Below are positions 17,277 to 26,032 of a DNA stretch of 64,000 bases, piece by piece. The translations under genes were made by a program, and so were the position numbers. Source of the DNA: Desulfuromonas sp. CSMB_57. GTDB lineage: Bacteria; Desulfobacterota; Desulfuromonadia; Desulfuromonadales; Syntrophotaleaceae. The stretch lies in assembly GCF_020194955.2 (NCBI RefSeq), contig NZ_JAFCIY020000001.1, positions 124,001 to 188,000 of the forward strand. Reading direction: 5' to 3'. The notes under the pieces were generated by a model. That model was given only the letters and a program-made list of their open reading frames with translations, was not told the DNA's origin and made no database searches. How positions within the stretch are numbered: position 1 is the stretch's first letter; each line of letters starts with the position of its first letter.

Positions 17277-18413
17277 ATGATCGACAGTACGCGCCTGGCC
17301 GCAGAATTCGCCCGTCTGGCCGCCATTGCCAGCCCATCCTGGCGGGAGGGCCGGATTGCCCGTTATCTCATGGAACGGCTGCAGAGACTGGGTTTCACGG
17401 TGCGGGAGGACGATGCCGGTGGCCGAGCCGGGGGGGAAAGCGGCAACCTGATCGCCACCCTGCCGGCCCGGGGTCGGGAATGTGCCTCGCTGCTGCTGTC
17501 CGCGCATATGGATACGGTTGAACCGGCCGACGGGGTGCAACCGGTGTTGCGGGACGGGGTGTTTACCAGCGCCGGGGACACCATCCTGGGTGCGGATGAC
17601 AAGGCCGGACTGGCGGAGATCATCGAAGCCCTGGAAGTGGTGCGTGAGCAGGGTATCGCCCATGGGCCCCTCGAGGTGGTCATTACCATCTGCGAGGAGC
17701 AGGGATTGCTCGGCGCCAAATTGCTCGATTACGGTCAGTTGCAGTCCCGTCGGGGACTGGCGTTGGATACCTCGGGAACGGACCGGCTGATCAACACCGC
17801 CCCGGGCGCCAACAAAATGCGTTTCACCATCACCGGCCGCGAGTCCCATGCGGGCATCTCGCCGGAAGCCGGCATATCGGCGATCCAGGTTGCCGCCCGG
17901 GCCGTGGCCGTCATGCGCCTGGGTCGTATCGACCATGAGACTACGGCCAATATCGGTACCATTCACGGCGGCCAGGCGACCAATATCATTCCCCGCCAAG
18001 TGGTGTTGGAAGGGGAGGCCCGCAGCCATGATCCGGCCAAGCTGGCCGCCCAGACCGAGCACATGATCGCCTGTTTTGCCGAGGCGGCCGCGGCGGCGAG
18101 CCGGGACATCGACGGCGAGCCGGTCGAAGTCCGGGTCGATCAGCAGGTTGTAAGCGACTATCCGCGCATGGCTGTCGGCCGGGATTCGGCCATCGTCACC
18201 CTGGTGCAGCAGGCAGCCGGGCGCCTGGGGCGCGATATGGAGCTGTGCGACGGTGGCGGCGGCAGCGATGCCAACATCTTCAATGCTTATGGCATCGAAA
18301 CCGTCATCCTCGGTACCGGCATGAACCGGGTTCATTCCGTCGACGAATGGGTGCGGGTCAGCGATATGGAACGGGTCGCCGAACTGCTGGTCGAGGTTAT
18401 CCGCTCGGCCTGA
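17277..18413 (+). CDS. M20/M25/M40 family metallopeptidase, PepT-like
   Basis: A 378-residue cytoplasmic di-zinc aminopeptidase resembling peptidase T and related tripeptidases. Metal ligands are visible in order: SAHMDTV, GADDKAG, CEEQGLLG, ALDTSG and the final His in GMNRVHSVDEW. The dimerisation domain is inserted at about residues 185-290 (ESHAGISPEAGISAIQVAARA). The ATG at 17277 is chosen because GAGG lies eight bases upstream; an ATG two codons before it has no room for a ribosome site. It is followed after 22 bases by hrpB. Confidence 0.9.
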   Translation: MIDSTRLAAEFARLAAIASPSWREGRIARYLMERLQRLGFTVREDDAGGRAGGESGNLIATLPARGRECASLLLSAHMDTVEPADGVQPVLRDGVFTSAGDTILGADDKAGLAEIIEALEVVREQGIAHGPLEVVITICEEQGLLGAKLLDYGQLQSRRGLALDTSGTDRLINTAPGANKMRFTITGRESHAGISPEAGISAIQVAARAVAVMRLGRIDHETTANIGTIHGGQATNIIPRQVVLEGEARSHDPAKLAAQTEHMIACFAEAAAAASRDIDGEPVEVRVDQQVVSDYPRMAVGRDSAIVTLVQQAAGRLGRDMELCDGGGGSDANIFNAYGIETVILGTGMNRVHSVDEWVRVSDMERVAELLVEVIRSA

Positions 18414-18435
18414 GGTCCAGCGTTTTTTCCAACGG

Positions 18436-20982
18436 ATGCCCATGCCGACCAAGACGCCCGCCTGCGGTTGGGGAGAACCCCGACCCATCGACAGCCTGCT
18501 GCCGGAACTGCGCCGCTGCCTGGCCGGGGGGCCGGCAGCGGTATTGCAGGCGGCCCCCGGTGCCGGCAAGACCACCCGGGTGCCCCTGGCCTTGCTCCAT
18601 GAGCCCTGGCTGGCCGGGCAGCGCATCGTCATGCTCGAACCGCGGCGCCTGGCGGCCAGCAACGCGGCGCGCTACATGGCGGCCTGCCTCGGCGAAGAGG
18701 TCGGTGGCACCGTCGGTTATGCCATCCGCTTTGAACGGCGCATTTCCGCCGCGACGCGCATCGAGGTGCTGACCGAGGGGTTGCTGACCCGCCGCCTGCA
18801 GGAGGACCCGGCATTGAGCGGTGTCGGCCTGGTGATCTTCGATGAATTCCACGAGCGCAACCTGCATTCGGACCTGGCCCTGGCCCTGTGCCGCGATGCT
18901 CAGCTCGGGCTGCGCGAGGATCTGCGGCTGCTGGTCATGTCCGCCACCCTGGACGGCGAACCGGTGGCCCGTCTGCTGGGGGATGCCCCTTTGCTCAGCT
19001 GCCCGGGGCGCAGCCATCCGGTGGAGATCTCCTATTTTCCCCAGGAGCCGCGCGGTCCGCTGTCCGAGGTGACGGCCAGGGCGGTACGCCGGGCGCTGGC
19101 CGAGACGGAGGGTGACATCCTCGTGTTCCTGCCGGGCGTGGCGGAAATTCGCGCCTGCCAGGAGTTGCTGACGACCGAGCCGGGACCCGGACAGCCGTTG
19201 CTTTGTCCCCTGTATGGCGATTTACCCTTCGCCGCCCAGGAACAGGCCCTGTTGCCGGGCCGGCAACGCAAGGTGGTGCTGGCCACCAACATCGCCGAGA
19301 CCAGTCTGACCATCGAAGGGGTCCGAGTGGTGGTGGACAGCGGTTTCATGCGCCGCATGCGCTTTGAGCCGGCCACCGGATTGCCGCGGCTGGCCACCGT
19401 CCGCATTACGGCGGCCAATGCCGCCCAGCGGGCCGGTCGGGCCGGGCGTCTCGGCCCGGGGCGGTGCTACCGTTTGTGGACGGAGGCGGCACAGGGCAGC
19501 TTACGGCCCTTCGATACGCCCCAGATCCGCACCGCCGATCTGGCGCCCCTGGCCTTGGAACTGGCCCGCTGGGGCGTCCGTCAGGCGGACTCCCTGGCCT
19601 GGCTGGATGCGCCGCCCGATGGTGCCCTGGCCGGGGCCCGTACCCTGTTGCGGCAACTCGGGGCTCTGGATGACCAAAACCGGCTCACCAACTCCGGCGC
19701 CGCCATGGCGGATTGGCCGGCGCATCCGCGCCTGGCCGCACTGCTGGCTGCCGCCGACAAAGAGGATAAAGCACTGGCCTGCGATCTGACGGCGCTGCTG
19801 GAGGAGCGGGATATTTCCCGCCATGCAGGCGGCCCGCCGTCGACCACGGACAGCGATGTGCTGGAGCGGTTGGCCGCCCTGGTCTCCTGGCGCCGAACCG
19901 GACGGGCGCCGACCGGGACCGATCCCGGTGCCCTGCGGGCCGTGGCACGGGCCGCCGGACAATGGCGGCGACGTTTACGGGTTCCCGTCGGGGCCGAACC
20001 GCAATTGGACGCGCCGACCATCGGCCGCCTGCTGTTGGCCGCCTATCCCGATCGCCTGGCCCGCGAACGGATGCCGGGCAGCGGCCGCTACCTGATGGCC
20101 GGCGGCCAGGGGGGCCGGCTCAGTCCGCGCAGCGGGGTGCGCGGCGCGCCTTTATTGGTGGCGGTGGGTTTCAGCGGCGGCCGGGAGGCCGACGGCAACA
20201 TCTACCTGGCCAGTGCCGTAAGTCGGGAACTGGTCGAGGAACTGTTTGCCCATCGCCTGGCCTGGCAGCGTCAGGTGGTTTGGGACGGCAGCCAGGAGCG
20301 GGTGGTGGCCAGGGAGGTGCGATGCCTCGGCACCTTGCTCCTGGCCGAACGGCCCGCCGTGGCCGGAGCCGATGAAGTCACGGCGGCCCTGCTGGACGGT
20401 ATCCGGCAGTTGGGATTGGAGGCGTTGCCCTGGAACGATGCGGCTATCCAACTGTGCCGACGGGTGAATCTGCTGGCCCGACTCTTTCCGGATGAGGGTT
20501 GGCCGGAGTGTTCCTTTGCGGGACTGCTGGCGGAGATGGACTGCTGGCTGCCGCCGGGGCTGACGGGATTGCGCAGCCGCGCCGACCTGGCCCGCATCGA
20601 CCTGGCGGAATTGTTGACGGCGCGTCTGGATGGGCGCCAGCGCCACCGCCTCGGGCAACTGGCTCCTACCCACCTGCCGGTGCCGAGCGGCCACCGGGTG
20701 GCCATCGATTATCAGGAGGAAGGACACCCGGTGCTGGCCGTAAAGTTGCAGGAGCTGTTCGGGTTGGCGGCAACGCCCCGTATCGCCGAGGACCGTGTCC
20801 CCCTGCAGGTGCATCTGCTGTCTCCGGCCCGGCGGCCCATCGCCGTGACCCAGGACCTGGCCAGTTTCTGGAACCATGGTTATCCCGAGGTGCGGCGGGA
20901 ACTGCGCGGCCGCTATCCCAAACACCCCTGGCCCGAAGACCCCTGGCGTGCCGTCCCGACCCGGGCGTCGCGCCCTCGCTAG
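18436..20982 (+). CDS. hrpB: ATP-dependent helicase HrpB (DEAH/DExH)
   Basis: An 848-residue superfamily 2 helicase, normal length for HrpB. Walker A is APGAGKTTRVPL, the DExH box is FDEFHERNLHSD, motif III is SATLDG, motif V includes ATNIAETSLTIEGV and motif VI is QRAGRAGRLGPGRCYRLW. The C-terminal third is the HrpB-specific region. The role of HrpB in most bacteria is not settled. It lies between the peptidase gene and an MFS transporter on the same strand with short gaps. Confidence 0.95.
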   Translation: MPMPTKTPACGWGEPRPIDSLLPELRRCLAGGPAAVLQAAPGAGKTTRVPLALLHEPWLAGQRIVMLEPRRLAASNAARYMAACLGEEVGGTVGYAIRFERRISAATRIEVLTEGLLTRRLQEDPALSGVGLVIFDEFHERNLHSDLALALCRDAQLGLREDLRLLVMSATLDGEPVARLLGDAPLLSCPGRSHPVEISYFPQEPRGPLSEVTARAVRRALAETEGDILVFLPGVAEIRACQELLTTEPGPGQPLLCPLYGDLPFAAQEQALLPGRQRKVVLATNIAETSLTIEGVRVVVDSGFMRRMRFEPATGLPRLATVRITAANAAQRAGRAGRLGPGRCYRLWTEAAQGSLRPFDTPQIRTADLAPLALELARWGVRQADSLAWLDAPPDGALAGARTLLRQLGALDDQNRLTNSGAAMADWPAHPRLAALLAAADKEDKALACDLTALLEERDISRHAGGPPSTTDSDVLERLAALVSWRRTGRAPTGTDPGALRAVARAAGQWRRRLRVPVGAEPQLDAPTIGRLLLAAYPDRLARERMPGSGRYLMAGGQGGRLSPRSGVRGAPLLVAVGFSGGREADGNIYLASAVSRELVEELFAHRLAWQRQVVWDGSQERVVAREVRCLGTLLLAERPAVAGADEVTAALLDGIRQLGLEALPWNDAAIQLCRRVNLLARLFPDEGWPECSFAGLLAEMDCWLPPGLTGLRSRADLARIDLAELLTARLDGRQRHRLGQLAPTHLPVPSGHRVAIDYQEEGHPVLAVKLQELFGLAATPRIAEDRVPLQVHLLSPARRPIAVTQDLASFWNHGYPEVRRELRGRYPKHPWPEDPWRAVPTRASRPR

Positions 20983-21004
20983 CTGCCGAAACCCCGGAGC
21001 CTCC

Positions 21005-22171
21005 ATGTCCCAGCAGTCCCTGTATACCCGCTCCTTCTGTGCCATGGCTTTGGCCAACTTTGCCACCACGGCCAGTTTCGGCGCCTTTTTCCTGTTTCCC
21101 ATATTCATCGCCCACCGGGGCGGATCCCGGGCCGACATCGGCATCATCATGGGGGTGTTTACCCTGGCCGCCACCCTGTGCCGGCCCTGGGTGGCGGAAC
21201 TCATCGACCGCATCGGGCGCCGGCGCAGTTACACCCTCGGCTCCCTGCTCATGGTGGTCATGCCGTTCAGTTATCTGCTGCTGGCAGGCCCTTTGACCGC
21301 CCTGTCCCTGCCGCTCCTCGGCCTGCGCATCGTCCACGGCGTCGGCCTGGCTCTGTGCTTTACCGCCGCCTTTACCTACGTGGCCGACATCGTGCCTGCC
21401 GAGCGGCTCAATGAAGGCATCGGCCTGTTCGGGATTTCCGGCCTCATCGGTCTGGCGGTCGGTCCCGCCGTCGCCGAGATGGCCCTTGCCCTGCGCGGGT
21501 TCACGGCGTTTTTCTTAGCGGCCGCAGGTCTGGCTTTCATCGGCCTGCTGGCTCATCTGCCCCTGCGTGAAACCTTGCCCGATGGCGGGGAACAGGGCGC
21601 CAGGCTGTCCTTTTACCGTGTTTTGCGCCGGCGCAAGATTTTGTTGGTGGGAATTCTGGCGGTGTTGTTCGGTTTCGGCCAGGCCGGGGCCGGCAGTTTC
21701 GTCGCCCCCCTGGCGGAAGAACGGCATATCCATCTGGTTTCCATGTTTTTTCTCGCCTATTCCCTGGCCGCCATCGTGGTACGTCTGGCAGGCGGGCGTC
21801 TGGCCGACCGGGTCGGCGAACGGCGCATCATTCCCTATGCCCTGGTGATTACCGGCGGCGGCTTGTTGTCCGTAGCCCTGGCCCATGGGACCTGGCCGCT
21901 GGCCTGTGCCGGAGCCGTTGCCGGGACCGGACACGGTTTGCTGTTTCCGGCCCTCAACTCCCTTGCGGTGCGGGATGAACCGGCCGCCATTCGCGGCAAG
22001 ATTACCGGAATCTACACCGGGGCTCTGGATGGCGGTAATTTCGCCGGGTCGGTAGTGCTCGGCTTTATCGGTCAGTGGGCCGGTCTGCCCGCTCTGTTTC
22101 TGGCCGCCGGCCTGGCCCTGCTGCTGGGTCTGCCGGTGCTGGCCTGGGAGCGTTCCAGTCGGACCGGATAA
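21005..22171 (+). CDS. MFS transporter
   Basis: A 388-residue major facilitator with 12 predicted membrane helices. The loop 2-3 signature is RPWVAELIDRIGRRRS, and the equivalent second-half motif is GRLADRVGERRI. The family resembles drug or metabolite efflux permeases; substrate is unknown. The ATG at 21005 is preceded by GGAG five bases upstream. The open frame extending further upstream overlaps the end of hrpB and is not expected to be translated. Confidence 0.88.
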   Translation: MSQQSLYTRSFCAMALANFATTASFGAFFLFPIFIAHRGGSRADIGIIMGVFTLAATLCRPWVAELIDRIGRRRSYTLGSLLMVVMPFSYLLLAGPLTALSLPLLGLRIVHGVGLALCFTAAFTYVADIVPAERLNEGIGLFGISGLIGLAVGPAVAEMALALRGFTAFFLAAAGLAFIGLLAHLPLRETLPDGGEQGARLSFYRVLRRRKILLVGILAVLFGFGQAGAGSFVAPLAEERHIHLVSMFFLAYSLAAIVVRLAGGRLADRVGERRIIPYALVITGGGLLSVALAHGTWPLACAGAVAGTGHGLLFPALNSLAVRDEPAAIRGKITGIYTGALDGGNFAGSVVLGFIGQWAGLPALFLAAGLALLLGLPVLAWERSSRTG

Positions 22172-22175
22172 TTGC

Positions 22176-22203
22176 TTGACATTCGGGCATCCGTACCTAT
22201 CAT
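22176..22203 (+). promoter_or_regulatory. Predicted sigma-70 promoter of folD
   Basis: TTGACA at 22176-22181 and TATCAT at 22198-22203 are separated by 16 bases, placing transcription start about 50 bases before the folD ATG. Confidence 0.6.
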
Positions 22204-22264
22204 GAGCCTGTTCCCTTTCGCTCCATCCATACCCTGTTCGTGACAGAACAACCAAGGAGTTAAA

Positions 22265-23119
22265 ATGTCCGCCAAACTGCTTGAAGGAAAGGCGGTGGCC
22301 GATGCCGTGCTGCAGGACGTAGCCCGGCGTGTCGCCGTTTTGAAGGAAAAGGGCGTCACCCCCGGTCTCGGCACCATTCTGGTCGGTGATGACGGACCCA
22401 GTATCAGCTACGTCAACAAAAAGCACGAGGCCTGCAAATCCGTCGGCATCGCCTCCTTTCACATCGAGATCCCGGCCAGCGCCGGTCAGGCCGATCTGCT
22501 GGCGGCGGTGCGGGATTTCAATGACAGTCCCGAGGTGGATGCCTATATCATCCAGCATCCGCTGCCCAAAGGTTTCGATTTCAATCAAGCCCTGGCCATG
22601 ATGGATCCACGCAAGGATGCCGACGGTCTGCATCCGGTCAATCTCGGCAAACTGGTGCTGCAGGAAAAAGGTCCGGTGCCCTGTACGCCGGCCGGCATCC
22701 GCGCCATGCTCAAGCATTACGACATCGCCATCGAAGGGCGCGAGGTGGTGGTGGTCGGCCGCGGGCCGACCCTCGGGCGTCCTCTGGCCCTGCTGCTGAC
22801 CCTCAAACAGCCCTATGCCAATGCCGCCGTGACCGTGGTCCATTCCGGCATCAAGGATCTCGGCGCTTACACCCGGCGGGCCGATATCGTCATTGCCGCC
22901 GCCGGCGTTCCGGGCATCGTTACGCCCGACATGGTGCGGCCCGGCGCGGTGGTCATCAGCGGCGGCCTGTCCTGGGAAGGACGCAAACTGCTGCCCGATG
23001 TCGATGAAGCCGTCGGTGACGTGGCCGGCTGGATCACTCCGCGCCTTGGCGGCGTCGGTCCGACCACCGTCGCCATGCTGCTGCAGAACACCGTCGAGGC
23101 CGCGGAGCACCGCGGCTGA
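22265..23119 (+). CDS. folD: Methylenetetrahydrofolate dehydrogenase / methenyl-THF cyclohydrolase FolD
   Basis: A 284-residue bifunctional one-carbon enzyme that interconverts 5,10-methylene-, methenyl- and 10-formyl-tetrahydrofolate with NADP(H). Signatures include YVNKKHEACKSVGI (the catalytic Lys region), IQHPLPKGFD, KDADGLHPVNLGKL and the Rossmann motif VVVGRGPTLGRPLALLL. The cyclohydrolase/dehydrogenase Lys in the YVxxK motif is present. AAGGAG precedes the ATG by seven bases. A rho-independent terminator follows 24 bases after the stop, so folD is a single transcription unit. Confidence 0.97.
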   Translation: MSAKLLEGKAVADAVLQDVARRVAVLKEKGVTPGLGTILVGDDGPSISYVNKKHEACKSVGIASFHIEIPASAGQADLLAAVRDFNDSPEVDAYIIQHPLPKGFDFNQALAMMDPRKDADGLHPVNLGKLVLQEKGPVPCTPAGIRAMLKHYDIAIEGREVVVVGRGPTLGRPLALLLTLKQPYANAAVTVVHSGIKDLGAYTRRADIVIAAAGVPGIVTPDMVRPGAVVISGGLSWEGRKLLPDVDEAVGDVAGWITPRLGGVGPTTVAMLLQNTVEAAEHRG

Positions 23120-23143
23120 GGGGGATTTGGGCTTCGTTTGAAT

Positions 23144-23184
23144 AAAAGGCGCCCCATCGCATAGGCAGTGGGGTGCCTTTTTTT
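23144..23184 (+). terminator. Rho-independent terminator of folD
   Basis: Stem AAAGGC-CCCCA paired with TGGGG-GCCTTT with one offset base, followed by a run of seven T residues. Confidence 0.85.
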
Positions 23185-23846
23185 ATGCAGCACAGGTCGT
23201 CGTCGGTACCTTGGACGAGGTGCTCTGGGGCCCGGAGGAACTCCGGTGCGGACGCAGTGGGCCCCAATGAAATATCCATGCAGTCCACGCTGTCCCTCAT
23301 GTCCACCTGGCCTATTTGATAGCATTCATGTGGATCTACAGGAACACCGTTTATATTTTCTGAGAGGTTCTTTCCTCCTGGTTAGCGGCAGCCCATGGCG
23401 GCTTGCGGTTTCTTTGAGGTGGCCAAGGCATGTCGAGAAAAGGGTCGGTACGGAATGAGCGCATTAATTTTTGTCGGATTGGCAGTATAAAAGTCTAAAA
23501 GGCACCAATCTGTGAACGTTTGGCGAATTTGAAACAGCTTATTTGGTGTGAATATATTAAAAAACAGGACGAAAATCGCCCCAAAATATTATTCAATGCT
23601 AAAAATGGCTCGGATTTGCTCTGTTGTAGAAGTAGAACTTGTTAATTTAAAGTTTTATTTAATTATAAATAAAATTTTAAAATTTAATTTATGAAAAATT
23701 GACTATTTTATTGAATTTTGCTCATTTGCGGCAGATCACGACCTTGGAAAGTGATTATTTTCGCGATGTCTAATGATGAAGAACTTTGATTTCTTTGGAC
23801 CAGGCCTCCTGAAAGAGGCCGTTGAATTCAACCTTCGGGAGTAGTG
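23185..23846. other. Long intergenic region with AT-rich stretch
   Basis: About 660 bases without a supported gene. The first part holds a possible structured RNA (23227-23265). From about 23600 to 23720 the sequence is almost entirely A and T, in sharp contrast to the GC-rich surroundings. Close to the next gene are a 6-bp hairpin (GGCCTC/GAGGCC at 23803-23820) and a perfect 12-bp palindrome GTTGAATTCAAC (23821-23832), which could be a leader hairpin or operator. Confidence 0.5.
23227..23265 (+). ncRNA. Possible structured RNA, three-way junction
   Basis: GGGGCCC at 23227 pairs perfectly with GGGCCCC at 23259. Between them a GGAG-GAA-CTCC hairpin and a TGC-GGAC-GCA hairpin fit as two side arms. 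I recognise no known RNA family. The strand is arbitrary, since the pairing works on either. Confidence 0.25.
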
Positions 23847-25232
23847 ATGAGCTTTATATATAAATATACACTGGCCTGTCTCTTGGTCGGCATCCTGTCA
23901 GGCTGCACCAAGGTACCGCTACCGGAACGATTCGATGCCGTACCGATTCGCGAGCAAACGGAAGATTTGGCCCTGGACATCGCCGACGTCCGAAACCTGC
24001 CGCAGGACCTTACCGCCTACCTGGATCCGGCCAAGGCCGACACGCCGCTGCTGAATGCCGCGACCCAGCAGCTTTTCGCTGCCAAAGTGGTGGAAAATCT
24101 GCTGGCCCCCTGGCGCGATTCCTGGCGTCCCAGGCCGGCGTCGGAAGCTTTTGTGATGTTGACCACCCTACAGAAGAAGAAATTCTATGGCAGCAACCGG
24201 CGGCCCATAACCGTTGAAGAGGTCGCGGATCTGCAGCGACTCTGCGATGTGGAGGGGTATCCGAGCCTGGATGTGCGGGCCATAACCCTGCAGCCTGCGG
24301 AAATGCGGGGGCTGCCGACCCGGCGGCCGGCGTTTTACGATTTTCGGATCGCCGGACAGGGTTTTCCCTTCGATCATCTGCAGTTTTCCACCTTGCCGGG
24401 CAATACCCCGGTTCGGGTCATCCATCGCTCGACGGATGGTCTGTGGCTGTTTGTCGAAGGCCCCGATTTTGACGGTTGGCTGCCTGCGGAAACGGTAGCG
24501 CCGGTTGACCGGGAGTTGATGGCAACTTTTCGTCACAGCGCCTGGCGCGTGGTGCTTGAGGATGGGGTCGCCGTCATGGATGCCGGCGGTCGGGTTTTGA
24601 CCCGCACTGCTATCGGCAATCTCTGGCCCCGCGCCGAGGGGGACAAGGTCTGGCTGGCGGTGCGCGGCATCCATGGGCGGGCTGCGCTGCAAGCCGTGCC
24701 GTTGTCCCCGTCCGTGGCCAAGCCCTTTCCAGTGCCACTGACCTCCCGGAACCTGGCCGAGTTGGGCAATCGCATGCTGGGGCATCCCTATGGTTGGGGC
24801 GGCTTGTTTGGCGATCGGGATTGTTCCGCCACCCTTCAGGACCTGTATTTGCCTTTCGGGTTGCCCATCGGTCGAAACTCTACACAGCAGTCCCGAGCCG
24901 GAAAAATTGTGTCCCTAAAAGGATTGTCGCCGGCCGAGCGGGAACGCCGGTTGCTGGAAAAGGGGCGACCGTGGCTGACCCTGGTCTGGATGCAGGGTCA
25001 CGTCATGCTATACTTGGGACCCTACCAGGGACGGGCGGCCCTGATGCATACCCTGTGGGCGGTGCGCACCAGGGATGCCCAAGGGCAGGAGGGGCGCCAT
25101 TTTGTGGGACGGACGGTAGTAACGACCTTGCAACCCGGGCGGGAATTGCCCGAGATAGCCGTGCCGGAAGGAGATTTGAGAACCAGGATGAAGCGCCTCG
25201 TCATGTTGGGAACGATGCCGGAAAAACCATAA
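23847..25232 (+). CDS. NlpC/P60-family lipoprotein with SH3 domains
   Basis: A 461-residue predicted cell-wall hydrolase (gamma-D-glutamyl-diamino acid endopeptidase type). It has a lipoprotein signal (ACLLVGILSGC). A long N-terminal region and a pair of SH3-like domains (residues about 150-300) match the NLPC_P60 stabilising domains. The catalytic domain has Cys in GDRDCSATLQDLY and His in MQGHVMLYLG. The ATG at 23847 follows GGGAG by five bases; an in-frame GTG directly before it is less likely. It is transcribed alone downstream of an AT-rich region. Confidence 0.88.
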   Translation: MSFIYKYTLACLLVGILSGCTKVPLPERFDAVPIREQTEDLALDIADVRNLPQDLTAYLDPAKADTPLLNAATQQLFAAKVVENLLAPWRDSWRPRPASEAFVMLTTLQKKKFYGSNRRPITVEEVADLQRLCDVEGYPSLDVRAITLQPAEMRGLPTRRPAFYDFRIAGQGFPFDHLQFSTLPGNTPVRVIHRSTDGLWLFVEGPDFDGWLPAETVAPVDRELMATFRHSAWRVVLEDGVAVMDAGGRVLTRTAIGNLWPRAEGDKVWLAVRGIHGRAALQAVPLSPSVAKPFPVPLTSRNLAELGNRMLGHPYGWGGLFGDRDCSATLQDLYLPFGLPIGRNSTQQSRAGKIVSLKGLSPAERERRLLEKGRPWLTLVWMQGHVMLYLGPYQGRAALMHTLWAVRTRDAQGQEGRHFVGRTVVTTLQPGRELPEIAVPEGDLRTRMKRLVMLGTMPEKP

Positions 25233-25470
25233 TCCGCGTTTGGGGTTTGGGTGAAATCGGGCTGCTTTCGGGTCCGTAGGGGGCCTTTGCCCGGTCGGTA
25301 ATGGGCTTGCCCTGGGAGCGTCCTGTGCCTGCTCTTGTTCTGCCCCGGTGCGGAGTGTTCCTTTTTGGCGCACCCCGGGCGGCAGGGAGCTTGGTTGGAT
25401 AATTTTATAAATTTTTCAAGTATCTGAAATTAAACGTAAATTCTTAGAAATGAAAAACTTTTCCGAAAAC

Positions 25471-25486
25471 TGGCAGCCCCTTTGCA
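25471..25486 (+). promoter_or_regulatory. Predicted sigma-54 promoter for the small RHH protein
   Basis: TGGCAGCCCCTTTGCA matches the -24/-12 consensus (TGGCACG-N4-TTGCW), with GG at 25472-25473 and GC at 25484-25485 at exactly the required spacing. Transcription would begin near 25497, about 80 bases before the ATG. The AT-rich run at 25400-25465 could hold an IHF or activator site. Confidence 0.65.
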
Positions 25487-25575
25487 AGCTGTATACGAAG
25501 ATGATTTCATATCGGTTCCGCTAGGGACATTCCAATAGCTATGGTGTCGTTGCCAGTTCCAAAGGAGAAGAGACA

Positions 25576-25734
25576 ATGGGCAAGAGCGTTGAAAATCCGA
25601 AAAAGTTCATCATTTCCTGCCGTATCAATGATTCTGAAATGCAGATCTTACAGGATCTGGCCAGAAAGGCCGGGATCAACATCTCCGACCTGATGCGGCA
25701 GAGCCTCATCAGTCTGGCCCAGGGACAGGCATGA
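25576..25734 (+). CDS. Small ribbon-helix-helix DNA-binding protein
   Basis: A 52-residue protein with a ribbon-helix-helix layout: a beta strand KFIISCRI, a helix NDSEMQILQDLARKAG, the turn INIS and a second helix DLMRQSLISLAQ. This matches CopG/Arc-type DNA-binding proteins. A strong AAAGGAG ribosome site precedes the ATG. There is no adjacent toxin gene, so it is not an obvious antitoxin. The upstream region contains a well-formed sigma-54 promoter, so expression probably depends on an enhancer-binding protein. Its regulatory target is unknown. Confidence 0.75.
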   Translation: MGKSVENPKKFIISCRINDSEMQILQDLARKAGINISDLMRQSLISLAQGQA

Positions 25735-25765
25735 GGAGCCCCGTTCTATTGACTTCCCTTGATTG

Positions 25766-25801
25766 AACTTTGGGCCGGTTGCCAGTGCGCCGGCCCAAGT
25801 T
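25766..25801 (+). terminator. Strong hairpin after the RHH gene
   Basis: AACTT-T-GGGCCGG pairs with CCGGCCC-AAGTT, a 12-bp stem with one bulged base and an 11-base loop, starting 31 bases after the RHH stop codon. There is no T run, so termination may be partial. Confidence 0.5.
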
Positions 25802-25902
25802 GTATGAGCAACCAGTCTCTTTGCTGTTTGTCTCCCTTCGGTCCGTTCCTTCCAAGCTCCTCCGTCATCCCTGGTTCGTCCACCTGAAAACCCTGTTTTT
25901 CC

Positions 25903-25930
25903 TTGACTTGAACAGCTGTTTTGCTAACGT
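25903..25930 (+). promoter_or_regulatory. Possible ileS promoter
   Basis: TTGACT (25903-25908) and TAACGT (25925-25930) with a 16-base spacer give a leader of about 95 bases before the ileS ATG. Confidence 0.4.
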
Positions 25931-25985
25931 AGCAGACTTGATTTTTTTCGGCACCTTTTCATTCAAAAGCCCGGATGGAAAGGAC

Positions 25986-26005
25986 GAGTTTCCGGAAGGA
26001 AACTC
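25986..26005 (+). promoter_or_regulatory. Hairpin in the ileS leader
   Basis: GAGTTTCC-GGAA-GGAAACTC is a perfect 8-bp stem with a four-base loop. Its 3' strand overlaps an alternative CTCCA/TGGAG pairing that approaches the ribosome site GGGAGG, so two mutually exclusive folds are possible. No T-box consensus is present. Confidence 0.45.
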
Positions 26006-26032
26006 CATAGCAGCTGGAGCGGGAGGAACGGA

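Noticed and set aside
23168-23458. 96-codon open frame downstream of folD
   Set aside because: Starts inside the folD terminator, has no ribosome site and an atypical composition.
25735-26032. Possible T-box riboswitch before ileS
   Set aside because: The AGGGTGGNACCGCG T-box sequence is absent.
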